Shown here: piece by piece, positions 53,493 through 64,000 of the stretch
Position numbering within the stretch: position 1 is the stretch's first letter
Layout: the number at the start of each line of letters is the position of its first letter
Assembly (NCBI RefSeq): GCF_014356525.2
Contig: NC_052508.1
Span: 49,207,858 to 49,271,857, forward strand
Direction of reading: 5' to 3'
Source: Nilaparvata lugens
Taxonomy: Eukaryota; Arthropoda; Insecta; Hemiptera; Delphacidae
Length of the DNA stretch: 64,000 nucleotides
Made by a program: the position numbers and the translations under genes
The notes under the pieces: model-generated
What the model saw: the letters and a program-made list of their open reading frames with translations, nothing else
Told to the model about the DNA's origin: nothing
The model's database searches: none

Positions 53493-54175
53493 CCTATTGA
53501 TTTTTATACTGGTAATTGCGTAGAATCGCACCAAATTGAAGTTTTTTTTTTAAATTTTCTGGAAGAGAGCTCCTGGACCACCCTTTGATGAATAGCCTAC
53601 GTCCCCAATTCCTCCCCACACCCCCCAAAGTTTAAGTGCTTTCTAGGCGAATGTCATGATCCTTCCCCGAAATTTTTTACTGGCGACGTATTGGAAGACG
53701 TATTCGTCCTTTCTCCCAATATTGAAGCTACTCTACGCTGATGTCAATGATCTCTTCAATTCTTTGTTTCTTGACGATATACAGGTTGAATGTAAAGATA
53801 ATCATAATCTTTTCTTATTGGATTGTAATATTGATGGAATTTTAAAGAAAAACACAAAATAATTTATTTTGTAGTCGATCATAGTTGCGATATTTTTATA
53901 AATAGCGCCACTAAATGAATGAAAGTTGTATGCTGCAGCGATCTGATGTTTATTTTGAGAACTAATCTGTCATCTGTTCAGCTACTGTGCTGCACTCTGG
54001 CGACGCTTTCTGAACAATGCAATGTGCAATTGCAATGGCGATCGCGATTACGGCTTGTGTTTTGCATGTTTAGTGTTTCGGGTTATGTGTGTCAATTGTG
54101 TTTATTTATCAGTTATGAATTTAATTATTCGGTGAAAGTTGATAAATTTACTGTAGAAGTGTGTAATTGTGTCAC

Positions 54176-54233
54176 ATGATGTATTGTCAGGTGGACAAGA
54201 CAACGAGCAATTCGTCTACGAAACTCAAAGATG
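54176..54233 (+). CDS. Candidate first coding exon of an unidentified gene
   Basis: ATGATG at 54176 opens MMYCQVDKTTSNSSTKLKD and ends in GATG/GTAAGT, a consensus donor, at 54233 with one spare base. The 250 bases before it are GC-richer than their surroundings (GCGATCGCGATTACGGC near 54039), with a TATAAAT at 53898 and an initiator-like ATCAGTTA near 54109, as expected for a promoter and leader. I find no later exon to join within the window, so the gene would continue through a long intron to the right or not exist. Function unknown. Confidence 0.38.
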
Positions 54234-54239
54234 GTAAGT

Positions 54240-55269
54240 CAATGCAGCTGTACCAATTTCTCGTACGTGCACTATTTGCCAAGAAATTTTAACAGTTTCC
54301 ACATAAATTAAGCAATGTCATTTAAATTGCAAGTTTAAAAAACATTAGGGTCATTCACTACTCTTACTTTAAATAGCTAGGTCAACATAAAATAATGGTG
54401 ATTTTAGTGTTCATTGTTTACTTCAAATATTGGTTAACCTCTCAATTTACAACTAGATTAATCACTAATTTTATGAATCTAATAAATAAATAAATATAAT
54501 TAAAAGTACATTATTACATATCCTGGAATGATCACCGTTACTGCAGCATTGATTGGTTCAAGTCTAATGTAGTTTATTTCACATATTTATGTCATTATAC
54601 TGTAGTGAAAATGGAATGCAAGAGCTAAAATTTAACCAGATTGATACTTGGAAACTGTTAATCAGAGTTCAGGCCTAAATTCAACTATTAGCCAATGCCC
54701 AGTTTTTTAATAAATGGCTCATTTTTGAGATGTTGAAAAAATCTACCCTAAGTTAGTTAAAACAATGAAAGTTATATTAATTTGTGACAAAAACTATTAG
54801 CCTAAACTTAAGCATAGATCCAAATGTAAACTTAAATATTCTTTGTTCTCAAACCATATATGCTTGCATTTTTACAACTCAAGTTGGTATTTTAATTTTT
54901 CCACAAAAAAGATTAAATATTAGCCCGATTTCAAATATTTTATTAGCTTAAAAATAGCGAGGGAAGCTGGGTGTTAATAATATTTTTTATTGTTTTTGTC
55001 TTTGATTTGATAATTTATTAGATGATTTATATCTAGAATGCTTTTTTATATAAGATATTTGCTTTGCAAGTAGGCTTACAGTACATTGTTATTTATTTTA
55101 CTTACTGTAGCTATTCTACAAATTACATTACCCAATATTTTGATTATTATGATGATTTTTTCAAATTTAAATCGGTGGTTGGACAATATTCTGACTTTTT
55201 ATTCAGTATGGATAACTAACACTATATCACCTCCACAACTACTCAGTAACTTAATTATTTATGTTACTG
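54240..55269. other. Stretch without recognisable feature
   Basis: AT-rich, no conserved coding, no clear repeats. If the 54176-54233 exon is real, this is its first intron. Confidence 0.5.
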
Positions 55270-55643
55270 TAGTGAGGTCCACGTTATAATGGCAGTGTTT
55301 GATTAGGAATTATTGTATTGCTATCCTTGTCTATCATTCAACAAAGCAGATAGTGCTATCTCTTTCTCGCTTTGCTCTGTTGCCAGATCTTCTTTTAACA
55401 ATGTAGAATTAATAATTAACTAAATATTTCATCTTAATTATGTAAATTCATTATATTATTGAAAAATATAATTTATTCCTTAATAAAATATATTTGATTA
55501 TTTTAAACGAGAATGAACATTTAATATTACATTAATAAACCTGAATCAGCTACCATCTATAGAATGCATTATTAATAAGACAGAGGTTCGTCAATGTTGT
55601 TCTGCTATCTTTCTTCACTGCCATTATAACGTGGACCTCACTA
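55270..55643. mobile_element. TA-inserting MITE, longer copy
   Basis: Same family as 53129-53343. It starts TAGTGAGGTCCACGTTATAA and ends TTATAACGTGGACCTCACTA, with inner GCTATCCTTGTCTATCATTC shared by both. At 374 bp it has about 160 more AT-rich internal bases than the nested copy. TA follows the right end. Confidence 0.8.
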
Positions 55644-56500
55644 TACTAATAATAGAGGTAACAAAAACAGTTGCTGGCTAATAATGGCTGGAGTAATCTA
55701 ACTCAAATTTGATATCTAGCTCTAAATTTTAACAAAATACTGAAATCCTTCAAGATTTGTTTATTGTCAGGACATATATATAACAATAATGCAAGACATC
55801 GTCAAAAATATACAAGCAATCACAAATTTAACAATATATCACAGGTCATAAAATTACATCACATTATTAAGTATTTCAAACTGTAAGGAAAGCAGTCTTT
55901 ACTTTAGCAATCTTTGATATTTTTTGTACTTGTTTCAAATATATGTTAGTATATTTTTCTTAATATTAGAATATGTTTTGAAATAACTTATGGGTCAGTA
56001 GTACCTCAATATCTGATTTTAATGTCCAAACACCTTCTAATATCTAGTTCCCCAACCACTTTCATCACCTTATCATTTTCTGTTAAATTCAGTTCTTATA
56101 AAAGAGATCAATTCGATCCCAATTTTAATCATTATGTTTTTAAATCCCTTAAAATACTTACTCCTAGTAGGCTACTGTTTTTACAGGTATCTCTTGAGAC
56201 AAAAATACATGTTCAACTTTTTTCTGAATTTTCCTTGCTCTCAAATAGTTTGAGAACACTCTTTTGAGGCTAAATTTGAAAAGTTTTTCGGGGTGGACAC
56301 CTCTTCCACAATTGACACATTACATTTATTTATTCCATTTCATTCATTGACAATCACAAATTATTATTATGCAATTCATTAGGTAATATATGTGATTATT
56401 TAATTATAAGTTATTATTTTCTATGTGTAAATATGATACAGTATAATGAATAGTTAGTTCTAGGCTAAATGATATTATAAAAAATGCTTATAAATGGAAT
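55644..56500. other. Stretch without gene, possible retroelement remnant
   Basis: GATTTGTTTATTGTCAGGAC near 55755 followed by A-rich sequence looks like the 3' end of a minus-strand retroelement. The ORF at 56022-56267 has no recognisable motif. Confidence 0.35.
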
Positions 56501-57400
56501 ATTGAAGCTGTTGCAATCGTACCGGTACCCCGAACTTAGTGTACCACTTTCCCCTATGCAGCTAGAACCCGACGGCCATAATTCAAGGGGGACGTGGTGG
56601 GGGGGGCGGTTAGGGGTGCACGAAACATGCTCATCCGGATTCTTTTTGATGATGTATGGTTGCAATTTCCCTGTGCTACTGGCTTCCCTTTTTCCTAGCA
56701 GCCTGTATGATGGATGGGAGTGAGCACTGCTCTGCATACCTCTCTCACTCTCTCTCTCTTCAAGTGTAAAAAATAAAGGCATTTATCTTTCTATCTATCT
56801 ATCTCTCTCTACTGCTGGTATGAGATAGTCGCGGTAGTGGTATGATGTCGTCGTCACCCTGGTTCTGGTACGTTGTGTTCATAATCTTGTTGGTGGTATT
56901 TTCTTGGTATTGGTATGATCTATTTATATCATTGGTATGTCCCCCATTATGACATTATGATGTTGATAGAAATGAATAAACTTTTGATTATTTCCTTATG
57001 CTGTTGTTCTCTTCTCACACTCCCTAATTTTCTTGGTATGATTCTCTCATAATAAAAATCAATCAATCAATCTCATGTTATTGTTATGATTGCATACCTA
57101 ATTCAAATGATTCCCCTGTACTCTTGATTTCATTGTGATATTTTCTTGATATCATTCCCTGATACTGATGATTGTGTCCATTGTTTCTTGACATTTTATT
57201 AAAATCTTGGTATACCTCCCTTTTGCTCCAATCATGACAATGTCATTCTTCTGTTCTGCTTTGTTAACAACCTTATGTACATGTTTGAAATAATACTTTT
57301 GTGATTAAATCAACTGACTGGTCTTGCTTCCTTTTACACTCCTGGTATGATCCTCTTCATAGAGAGAGTATGAATAGAGTGAAAGAAAGTGATTTTTCAT
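56500..57400. repeat. GC-rich patch then degenerate GGTATGA-rich stretch
   Basis: 56515-56630 is GC-rich with GTGGTGGGGGGGGCGG. 56745-56812 carries CTCTCTCT and TCTATCTATC microsatellites. From 56815 to 57350 the word GGTATG(A) recurs at uneven spacing (56815, 56839, 56919, 56933, 57034, 57343), plus near forms. It may be a decayed minisatellite. Confidence 0.35.
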
Positions 57401-57589
57401 GTATGCTAGTATATATGTTGTCTCTATGGCAAAACGTCATTAATTTCTGGTCTATGTATGATGTCAACTCTCCTTAGGTCCATGTTTGACATCATAATAA
57501 TCCTGTTATGATCACATTACACTCCTAATCCCCTTTAAAAAAATCATGTAAACCTGGGTTCATACTTGGCAAATGTTTGATGCATCATC

Positions 57590-57917
57590 TACATGTTGAC
57601 CCAACGAAGGCCAATCTGGCCTTCATTTACCTACTCTGCTCTTTCTCTTCCCTTCCTCACTCACTTTTTCTCTTCCCTATTTCTTAATAATAACCCATTA
57701 TTATGTTCTTTTACTGTTAAGCATTGAACACTCGGCCTCTGCGCTCAGGTTCCTCGAACCTTGCAGGGACTTCCCGTTTTTAATATAGTTATGTATAATC
57801 CTATTTAATGGTATTTTTCTTTTTTCATTCTATATTGTATTTTACTTTTTTCTTTTATAACCATTTTTGTAATTGTAATTATGTTTTTTGGGACAAATAA
57901 AGATTTGAATTTGACCT
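57590..57917 (+). mobile_element. Non-LTR retrotransposon 3' untranslated end
   Basis: From GTTGACCCAACGAAGGCCAA to TGTAATTATGTTTTTTGGGA then CAAATAAAGATTTGAATTTG. The GGGACAAATAAAGATTTGAATTTG-type terminus is common at the 3' ends of arthropod non-LTR elements. It includes CTCGGCCTCTGCGCTCAGG. No ORF remnant upstream. Confidence 0.6.
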
Positions 57918-58239
57918 ACGTTGAATTACCTTCCAGGCTGGGGCGGGCTGGGCCAGCGACTGGGCCAACCTATAGATGTGGCATAACAATATTATACATT
58001 TAATATATTGAATATAATATATTTATAATATTTTAAAATATATAAAATTATATATTTTGTTATGAACTCCTCATATCCATGTAATGACTTCCTCATATTA
58101 TTAAAATGATCATCTCATACACCTGTTCATTCTCCTCATACCCCTGGAATAATTTACTCTTGGAATCACCTCTCAAAACTCCCGAAATCACTTACATGAC
58201 CTCCTCATACTCGAGTTCATACCTGCCCAAACCCGTGGC

Positions 58240-58500
58240 ATAATTTGGGCATACTAGCGGTTAGGGCGTTCGCTCGCCGTGTGGTGCGCTTTATCGATTC
58301 TCGGCCATCTCAACTCCAACCTTGACTCTGTTCTGCAGTTATGCACTGCACATGGCCCCTTTGCCCCTCCCCTCCCCCCACCGTGTTACTGGGTCATACG
58401 TCCACGTCCGATTGCATTAAGTCTTGAATTTCATTATAACCGCTTGCGGCGATATTTCACTGTAACCTGGGGATCGATAGCACTCTATGTTCCCCATATG
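58240..58500 (+). mobile_element. Possible tRNA-derived SINE
   Basis: ACTAGCGGTTAGGGCGTTCG near 58253 has the look of a tRNA D-arm/A box (TAGCnnTTAGGnCG). ATCGATTCTC about 35 bases on is a weak B box. Abundant insect SINEs share this head. The rest is unique GC-richer sequence. The tRNA itself does not fold into a full cloverleaf by eye. Confidence 0.35.
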
Positions 58501-58834
58501 ATATCAGTGTGACATTACTGGACGAATGGGTTTCATGAGTGATGAACTAACAATGTTCGAAACATACTGTCATACAAGTAGAAAATTATGTTGAAATCAT
58601 GAAATTGAACAATTCAAAAGTAATCTTCTAGGGTCTGTCTTTCTCATAAAAATTCAGGAATCACGAAATACACGGAACATGTTACTTCTACGGCCGTATA
58701 TAAACGAATTCCATGTACGAACATGAACCAAGCCAGGTTTTTAGTAGCCTAGCAATCAATGATTGTTGTTGACATAAATCCCTTTGCACAAAACCCTGTT
58801 AAAATTTCGTGATATTCCTACTTAGAAACTTGAA

Positions 58835-59237
58835 ATGATAGTTGGACACAATAACTCTGAAAGATGTGTATTTCGCAATGTTTCATTCTATTCTGACCTA
58901 GGGGATTATATTTCGGGGGAACTCGAGTCAAGTGACCATATTCCGAATCCAGAAGAGGGCAATACGAGTGATTGTTGGAGAATCCATACGTTCAAGCTGC
59001 AGACCGTACTTCAAAGAGATGAAAATTCTCCCTCTTCCAAGCGTGTATATCCTGGAAGCAGTATGTTCCTTAGATAAGAACAAGGATAAATTCAGAACTC
59101 GCGCACATTTCTACAATTGTGGAACAAGGCATGGGAGAGAGTTGCGAAAAGATACACACAGGACCACTATGTATGAGAGTAAATTCAGAGTATTGATGAA
59201 GGAGCAACTTTTAAGCATTTATGCATACTCAAATTGA
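58835..59237 (+). pseudogene. Non-LTR reverse transcriptase, C-terminal remnant
   Basis: Reads AMFHSILT, stop (TAG), GIIFRGNSS, then VTIFRIQKRAIRVIVGESIR, SSCRPYFKEMKILPLPSVYI and LEAVC. FRIQKRAIRxI...SCRPxFKxLxILxLPSxYILE is a well-known block after the thumb in insect Jockey/CR1-type reverse transcriptases. The TAG at about 58900 replaces a tyrosine expected before GI. The polymerase core is absent, so it is a dead fragment on the + strand. Confidence 0.78.
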
Positions 59238-59411
59238 TGAATTTGAAACACATTACGAGATGAGCTAGGTTTCTTAGTATTTTTATATGTATATATTATT
59301 TAATGTATCTTTGCTATAAAGCCAGATTTTCATCTGGCTAAATTATCGACTTATCCAAATACCCCTTTCGATGGTGATAAATTAGACGAATCATAGTAAT
59401 TGAACCATTAC

Positions 59412-59484
59412 TAAATGTCACGAGAACCAGTGAAAGGAACTTTTTCGAATATAAGTCTTCTCTGATTGGTTCTCGTGACATTTA
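59412..59484. repeat. Short hairpin around TGTCACGAGAACCA
   Basis: TAAATGTCACGAGAACCAGT is inverted as CTGATTGGTTCTCGTGACATTTA 30 bases later. It is a small foldback of unknown class. Confidence 0.6.
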
Positions 59485-60231
59485 ATCACGATTAAAATTT
59501 GACAGGCTTTTGTACAACTAGGGCTTAATCTTCTTTCTAATTGTTTATGAATTGATGGTCATGATCAATTTTCTATTTGATGATTTCTCTATTTACGACA
59601 GGTTTTACTAATACAGTATAGGTTTTTATTTTTATTTCACGATTTCCCAATTGACTTGATAAATATTGTCCATCAGTACGAAAAATTTGATAATTCTCAC
59701 ATTTAGATCATCTACAATGTAGCACTACAAATCACGTTTGTCATTTGAGTTAATGAAGTTCAATGATGAAAAAGTGAAACAAAAGCAGGTGTCTGGTGAT
59801 GAGTGACTGACTGAAAGGTGTGTGATAGTGTTGACGTGAAAATCGACGTAATTTTCAGACTAGTATTAGAATACAATGGGTTTAACTATCAGCAAACAAG
59901 AGTAACATGAGTGTTCACTCATTTGTCACCAACTTCTCACACTAGCTGATGAGAGCAGAGTAGCATATTAATGATTTTCTCAATGACATCCAGAACAAAT
60001 TAATGTTTAGAATTATCCGATTTTGATCAATACCTGTAGTACGAGGTATTTTTCGATTTGTTGACCATTCCATACACTCAATTTAGTGGAACAATAAGAT
60101 ATAAGCCATATGAGATATGAGTTTCGGTTGATACATTACTCAATCCAAACAAAGTGTTCTGGAATACTGTACTTTTAAAACTACTATGTTGTATTGTAGC
60201 TGTCGTAGTTGAGTTGGGAGAATTAGTCTAA

Positions 60232-60414
60232 GGCTGTGCAAAGGCTAAAAATAAACTTTCTACTGGTGATATTTATCAAAGTTTTTCGATTTGTATATCA
60301 TCAAGCTATCAAAATGAAAAAGTTTTCTTAGGAAAACATTTTTTTCCGATCATTACTTTTTGAGACTTGAGCGCCTAAAGTTTACATTTTTGGGACAGAA
60401 CATTTTAAATTCGG
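60232..60414 (+). repeat. Truncated copy of the TTAA palindromic element
   Basis: GGCTGTGCAAAGGCTAAAAA to ACATTTTAAATTCGG matches the first 180 bases of the element at 60460-61047, then stops abruptly in unrelated CCACCTCCTCATTC sequence. Confidence 0.8.
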
Positions 60415-60459
60415 CCACCTCCTCATTCTTCTTCTCCACCTCCCTTTGCCACTCCTTAA

Positions 60460-61047
60460 GGCTGTGCAAAGGCTAAACATAAACTTTCTACTGGTGATTT
60501 TTTCAAACTTTTTCGATTTGTATATCATCAAGCTATCAAAATGAAAAGTTTTCTCAGGAAAACATTTTTTCCGATCATTACTTTTTGAGATATGAGCGCC
60601 TAAAGTTTAAATTTTCGGGGCAACATTCCGAACTCGGTAAGAGATAAATCCATGAGATTTAGAGGATAAATTACTTCATGGTATTGTTGATTGAATTAAA
60701 CAAGAATATAAATTTTTGAGAAGGTTATTCAATTTACCAAAAATCATCATTTTTGGTAAATTGAATAACTTTTACAAAAATTGATATTTTCAGATAATTT
60801 TTGTTTTATTCAATCAACAATACCATGAAGAATTTATCCTCCAAATCTCATGGATTTATCTCTTACCGAATTTGAAATGTTCTGTCCCAAAAATTTAAAC
60901 TATAGTCGCTCATATCTCAAAAAGTAATGATCGGAAAAAATGTTTTCCTAAGAAAACTTTTTCATCTTGATAGCTTGATGATATACAAATCGAAAAACTT
61001 TGATAAATATCACCAGTAGATAGTTTAGTTTTAGCCTTTGCACAGCC
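60460..61047. mobile_element. 588-bp near-palindromic element flanked by TTAA
   Basis: The left arm GGCTGTGCAAAGGCTAAACA onward and right arm ...TTTAGCCTTTGCACAGCC are complementary for about 290 bases each, meeting near 60755 (ATTTACCAAAAATCATCATT). TTAA flanks both sides (60456-60459, 61048-61051), the target of piggyBac-type transposases. No ORF. It would fold into one long hairpin, and a transcript would be a long double-stranded RNA precursor. Confidence 0.85.
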
Positions 61048-61185
61048 TTAAGGGCGAAAACATAGAGACAACTCTGAGGGTTTACATAGAAGACTATTTT
61101 CAATGATTTCATTCCCTTTCAGGTTGACTGAATTGTGGTATTAACTTGTCTTCTGTTTCCCGGAAGATAGACTTGTCTTTCTCTC

Positions 61186-61800
61186 ATTCTTCTCCACCAC
61201 CTCCTCATTCTTCTTCTCCATCTCCCTCATCATCTTGTTACCTTTCCTTAATACTTTTATAAACCTCGTCTTAATCTTCAATTTATTTCTCCTGCTACAT
61301 GTTATCCCTTGACTCCGTCCTTCCTAATTCTTATTTTTCTATAATATGCTTTCTTATCTTGCTACTTATTTTTTTGCTTACCTTTTTTGATCTGCTTTCA
61401 AGTTCTGCTTCTCACTCTTGCTTTTTTCCTTGTTTCTTCTCCTATTTAAAGCTTTTTCTTCTCTCTTGTTCTTCTTTTATGTTTTTTTCTCTTGATACTT
61501 ATTTCTCTTTTGCTTACGTTTTCTTTCTTCGTCTGCTTTCAAGTTCTATGACTTCATCTTGCTTTTTCTGTATTCTTTTATTTTCTCCTCCTCCCTCTTG
61601 CAACTCTCATCCCTCCGCTGCTTGCCCAACTGGTAGGCAAAAGCATCAAGAGATTTTCTTGTCGTTCAGTTCAATTCCCTCCCTTCAAGTGTTAGCCCAC
61701 CACTCTTCGCCGTCTTTATCCTGTACAGTAGTTGTTGAGAGTAAAAGCTTTTTATTTAGTCTTTTCTCAATGTACATCTAACAACTCAGTTGCCGGCAGC
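61186..61800. other. Polypyrimidine tract
   Basis: Strongly CT-rich. The 160-codon ORF from 61299 is Leu/Ser/Phe-only low complexity and I do not accept it. CCACCTCCTCATTCTTCTTC at 61196 repeats 60415, linking this side to the truncated copy above. Confidence 0.5.
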
Positions 61801-62060
61801 GTTGGTGTTTGCCCTCCCCCTCCCATTTCTCTCTATTTCCGCGATTGAGAGTCGAGCTTACTTCACTTTTCACTCTTGTCGCCCCTCGCAAAAAAATCGG
61901 TTCGACGTCGGTTTGAAACAGGGGGCATAGGGACGCTTTTTGTCGGATTTAAATTGCCTTGTAACTGTGGAGTGGGGGGGGGACCCGTGCAGTCCTGGTG
62001 GTCTCACCAGTTACTAAACTGTCACGGGGTTACGAGTTTTCCTGCTTCCAATCTTTCAAT
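61800..62060. other. GC-richer island
   Basis: A CpG-containing block (TTGCCGGCAGCG, TCGGTTCGACGTCGG, GTGGGGGGGGGACCCG). It could be a promoter or exon, but I find no TATA, no convincing donor and no known peptide. The 101-codon ORF 61876-62181 is unrecognised. Confidence 0.3.
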
Positions 62061-62466
62061 TTGCCTCAACTCTGCTTCCTTCTCTTCCTCTAAACGCGCT
62101 TCTCTTCCCTTTCTGTCTAAATGTGTGTTTGTGTGGGTAGAATGTGTCAAACTCTCCCTCGTGTTAAAAGTTACAGGTTAAGTGAGTTTGAAAATGCTAA
62201 TTGTTCTATTGGAATCTTAATTTCTAGTGGAGAGATCATCCTTTAAACGTGTGCTTATGTAGCTAGAATGTGTTGACCTTACACACGTTACAGTAGTCCA
62301 CTGATAGGACGACCAATATAAAACAAGATCCAGATGAGTAAATGGAATTGTTATTATCAATTCTAAAACTTAATTTCATTTGGAAACGCCAAAGCTGTAG
62401 TTTCAATTTTCTGATGCTCATTAGTAATTATTCTTACTAAAGAAATCTATGTATTATATTTTCTTT

Positions 62467-62518
62467 GGACGCCGGAACAGGCTTGAAAAGCCTAATCCAT
62501 GACGACGATGATGATGAT
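62467..62518 (+). mobile_element. 3' terminus of the 28128-28559 retroelement family
   Basis: TGGACGCCGGAACAGGCTTG, AAAAGCCTAATCCATGA, then (CGA/TGA)n. It matches TGGACACCGCAACAGGCTTT at 28530 and its ATGATG tail. Only about 50 bases survive. Confidence 0.65.
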
Positions 62519-64000
62519 ATTTTCTTAAAGTGGAGATGTATAGGTTATTGATTGGAAGTTGAGCATTGGTCCAGAAAACAAATCTTTGATGCCATGAGAT
62601 TTGTTTCATTACACCATGAAACTAGAGTTTGGTTTTTCCGAATCGGAATTATCTTTGCAATTCATGTTTTATTATTTCATATTTATAAGAAGAAGTTCCA
62701 CATCTCAATCAAGAGTTAAAGTAGATAGATCAAGTGCTATATCCATTTCATAAAAAATATTACTCTGGAAATTACTAATCCATTTCAATTCCGGTTAAAA
62801 GTTGATTATATTTATGTGAAGAATTAGGTACTTTGGCCAATAATATCAGATTTACTGGGTACTGAATTGTTTAAGGTATGCACTACGAACTACGATCTTA
62901 TCGTAATTTGATGATGATATGGGGATGAGATTTCGCACTGAAATCTGAATTTATTTTTCTTAGAGAAGTCTCTATTATCCTATCTTCCACCACTCACTTC
63001 TTCATCCATCTCTAACTCTCTTTCACTCATCCGGTCTCTCCTTCTTCTTCCTATCTCTCACTCTTCTCAGATTCCGTAACTTTCTGTCTGTGATTTAGTT
63101 CAGATACAGAGGTTGGCATCGAAGCGCTTGTACAAACTATGAACTCCCAACTTGCTCGTAAAAAGTAATGAATAGGTTATGTTTATATTGAGACGGGATG
63201 TACTTAATTGACTGTTGACGTACCTAGCAGTAGATAGAGCTCAGAGCATTCGTGGTTCAAAGATGCACAATGTTATTAAACTGGAAAGACTCGACTTTGA
63301 TTCGATTCTAAAGCAGTCTGGTTTTACAAAGTGTTTTTTATATGAAATTGTACTAAATTAAATAAATAGAAATCGAAGTGACTATAGAATTAGAATTCGA
63401 ATGTTCAATACTCTATTGACTATTCAATAGTCTCTTCAATAATTGACTTTCTATTCTGTAACTGTTTTTGTTTGTCTATGTATTGTATGACAATATTGTC
63501 TTTATAGTATGTTCATGACAAGTAAATAAATATGAATATGAATACTCTTTCTGCTGTCGTGTGTAAATTTCAATAATTGTTTTTTTGAATGAGTTTACAG
63601 AGGACAATAATAGTAACAAATTCTATGTCTCCATAACCATGCTCGTCGATAATTAAATACTACTTAATAAGAGTATTGATACTCAATTCTTGAGAGTTTT
63701 GAACCAGAAAGAAACCAAAGAAAGTAGTAGTCAATAAATAATAATCCATCACTAAATTTACATATATAGACTTGATTTAATTAATTCAATTGACTTGATT
63801 AACCTGAGTTGAATACATTTAGTATTGAAACTAAGTTACTTTGTGCTTAAGATATTTATTCGGAAGAAAACAATGAACTAATCAAACCTTCCACTCAAAA
63901 TAGTTCTAAAAACAAAAATTCAATTTTATTATTGGCACCTAGTTTTATTTAGTGAGTATCTCACTGATGTTAATGAGGAGCTTTATAATAATACTACTGA
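62519..64000. other. Stretch without gene
   Basis: AT-rich. 63455-63545 ends in AAGTAAATAAATATGAATAT then GAATAC, a plausible retroelement 3' tail. Nothing else is seen to the window edge. Confidence 0.4.

Noticed and set aside
53919..54179. 86-codon Cys-rich ORF before the candidate exon
   Set aside because: Overlaps a likely promoter/leader; no signal peptide, no known Cys spacing, ends within the other frame's ATG.
58240..58320. A true tRNA gene
   Set aside because: A-box-like head only; B box weak and no cloverleaf or terminator found by eye; kept as possible SINE.
61299..61781. 160-codon Leu/Ser/Phe ORF
   Set aside because: CT-rich tract; hydrophobic composition follows from pyrimidine bias, and no family pattern is seen.

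Overview
This window looks like a piece of an insect nuclear genome. It is AT-rich, has long introns with GT-AG borders, many degraded non-LTR retrotransposons, Helitron-like elements and foldback MITEs, and very few open reading frames. The 5S rRNA, U1 and U2 sequences are arthropod-like. Recurrent words such as TACCGTA and GTAGGCCTAC, together with the transposon mix, make me favour a hemipteran (planthopper-like) source, but that is impression rather than proof.

One protein-coding gene can be assembled with confidence: a secreted lipase of the pancreatic-lipase/phospholipase A1 family on the + strand, coding from 20065 to 39187 in eight exons. The exons are 20065-20140, 31368-31563, 32132-32154, 32421-32516, 33232-33486, 36865-37056, 38248-38416 and 38842-39187. 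They join in frame to 450 codons, with signal peptide, Ser193/Asp218/His286 triad, and an unusual 96-residue Asn/Arg/Gln/Ser-rich C-terminal tail. The first coding intron is about 11.2 kb. The introns carry retrotransposon fragments and MITEs, including a broken reverse transcriptase at 33726-35410.

From 39.7 to 53 kb lies a small-RNA neighbourhood. A U2 snRNA-like sequence (40869-41058, minus), an intact-looking 5S rRNA gene (47866-47983, plus) and a U1 snRNA-like sequence (49867-50028, minus) sit within 10 kb, inside and between the arms of an inverted segmental duplication (39718-40827 against 50029-52925). U1 and U2 share a promoter element (probable PSEA) at exactly the same distance from +1. 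A third, orphan copy of the U1 promoter faces the 3' end of U2. The spacer also holds a Jockey-like reverse transcriptase (44399-46186, minus), a Helitron with textbook ends (41917-42853), and two direct copies of a GAA-tailed repeat.

The left 20 kb and the right 10 kb are mostly gene-poor. They hold possible promoters or 5' exons (about 5200-5338, 14270-14557 and 54176-54233), retrotransposon 3' ends, tandem duplications and MITEs. The clearest of these is a 588-bp near-palindrome flanked by TTAA (60460-61047), and a TA-inserting MITE nested in an older foldback element whose unfilled relative lies in a lipase intron.
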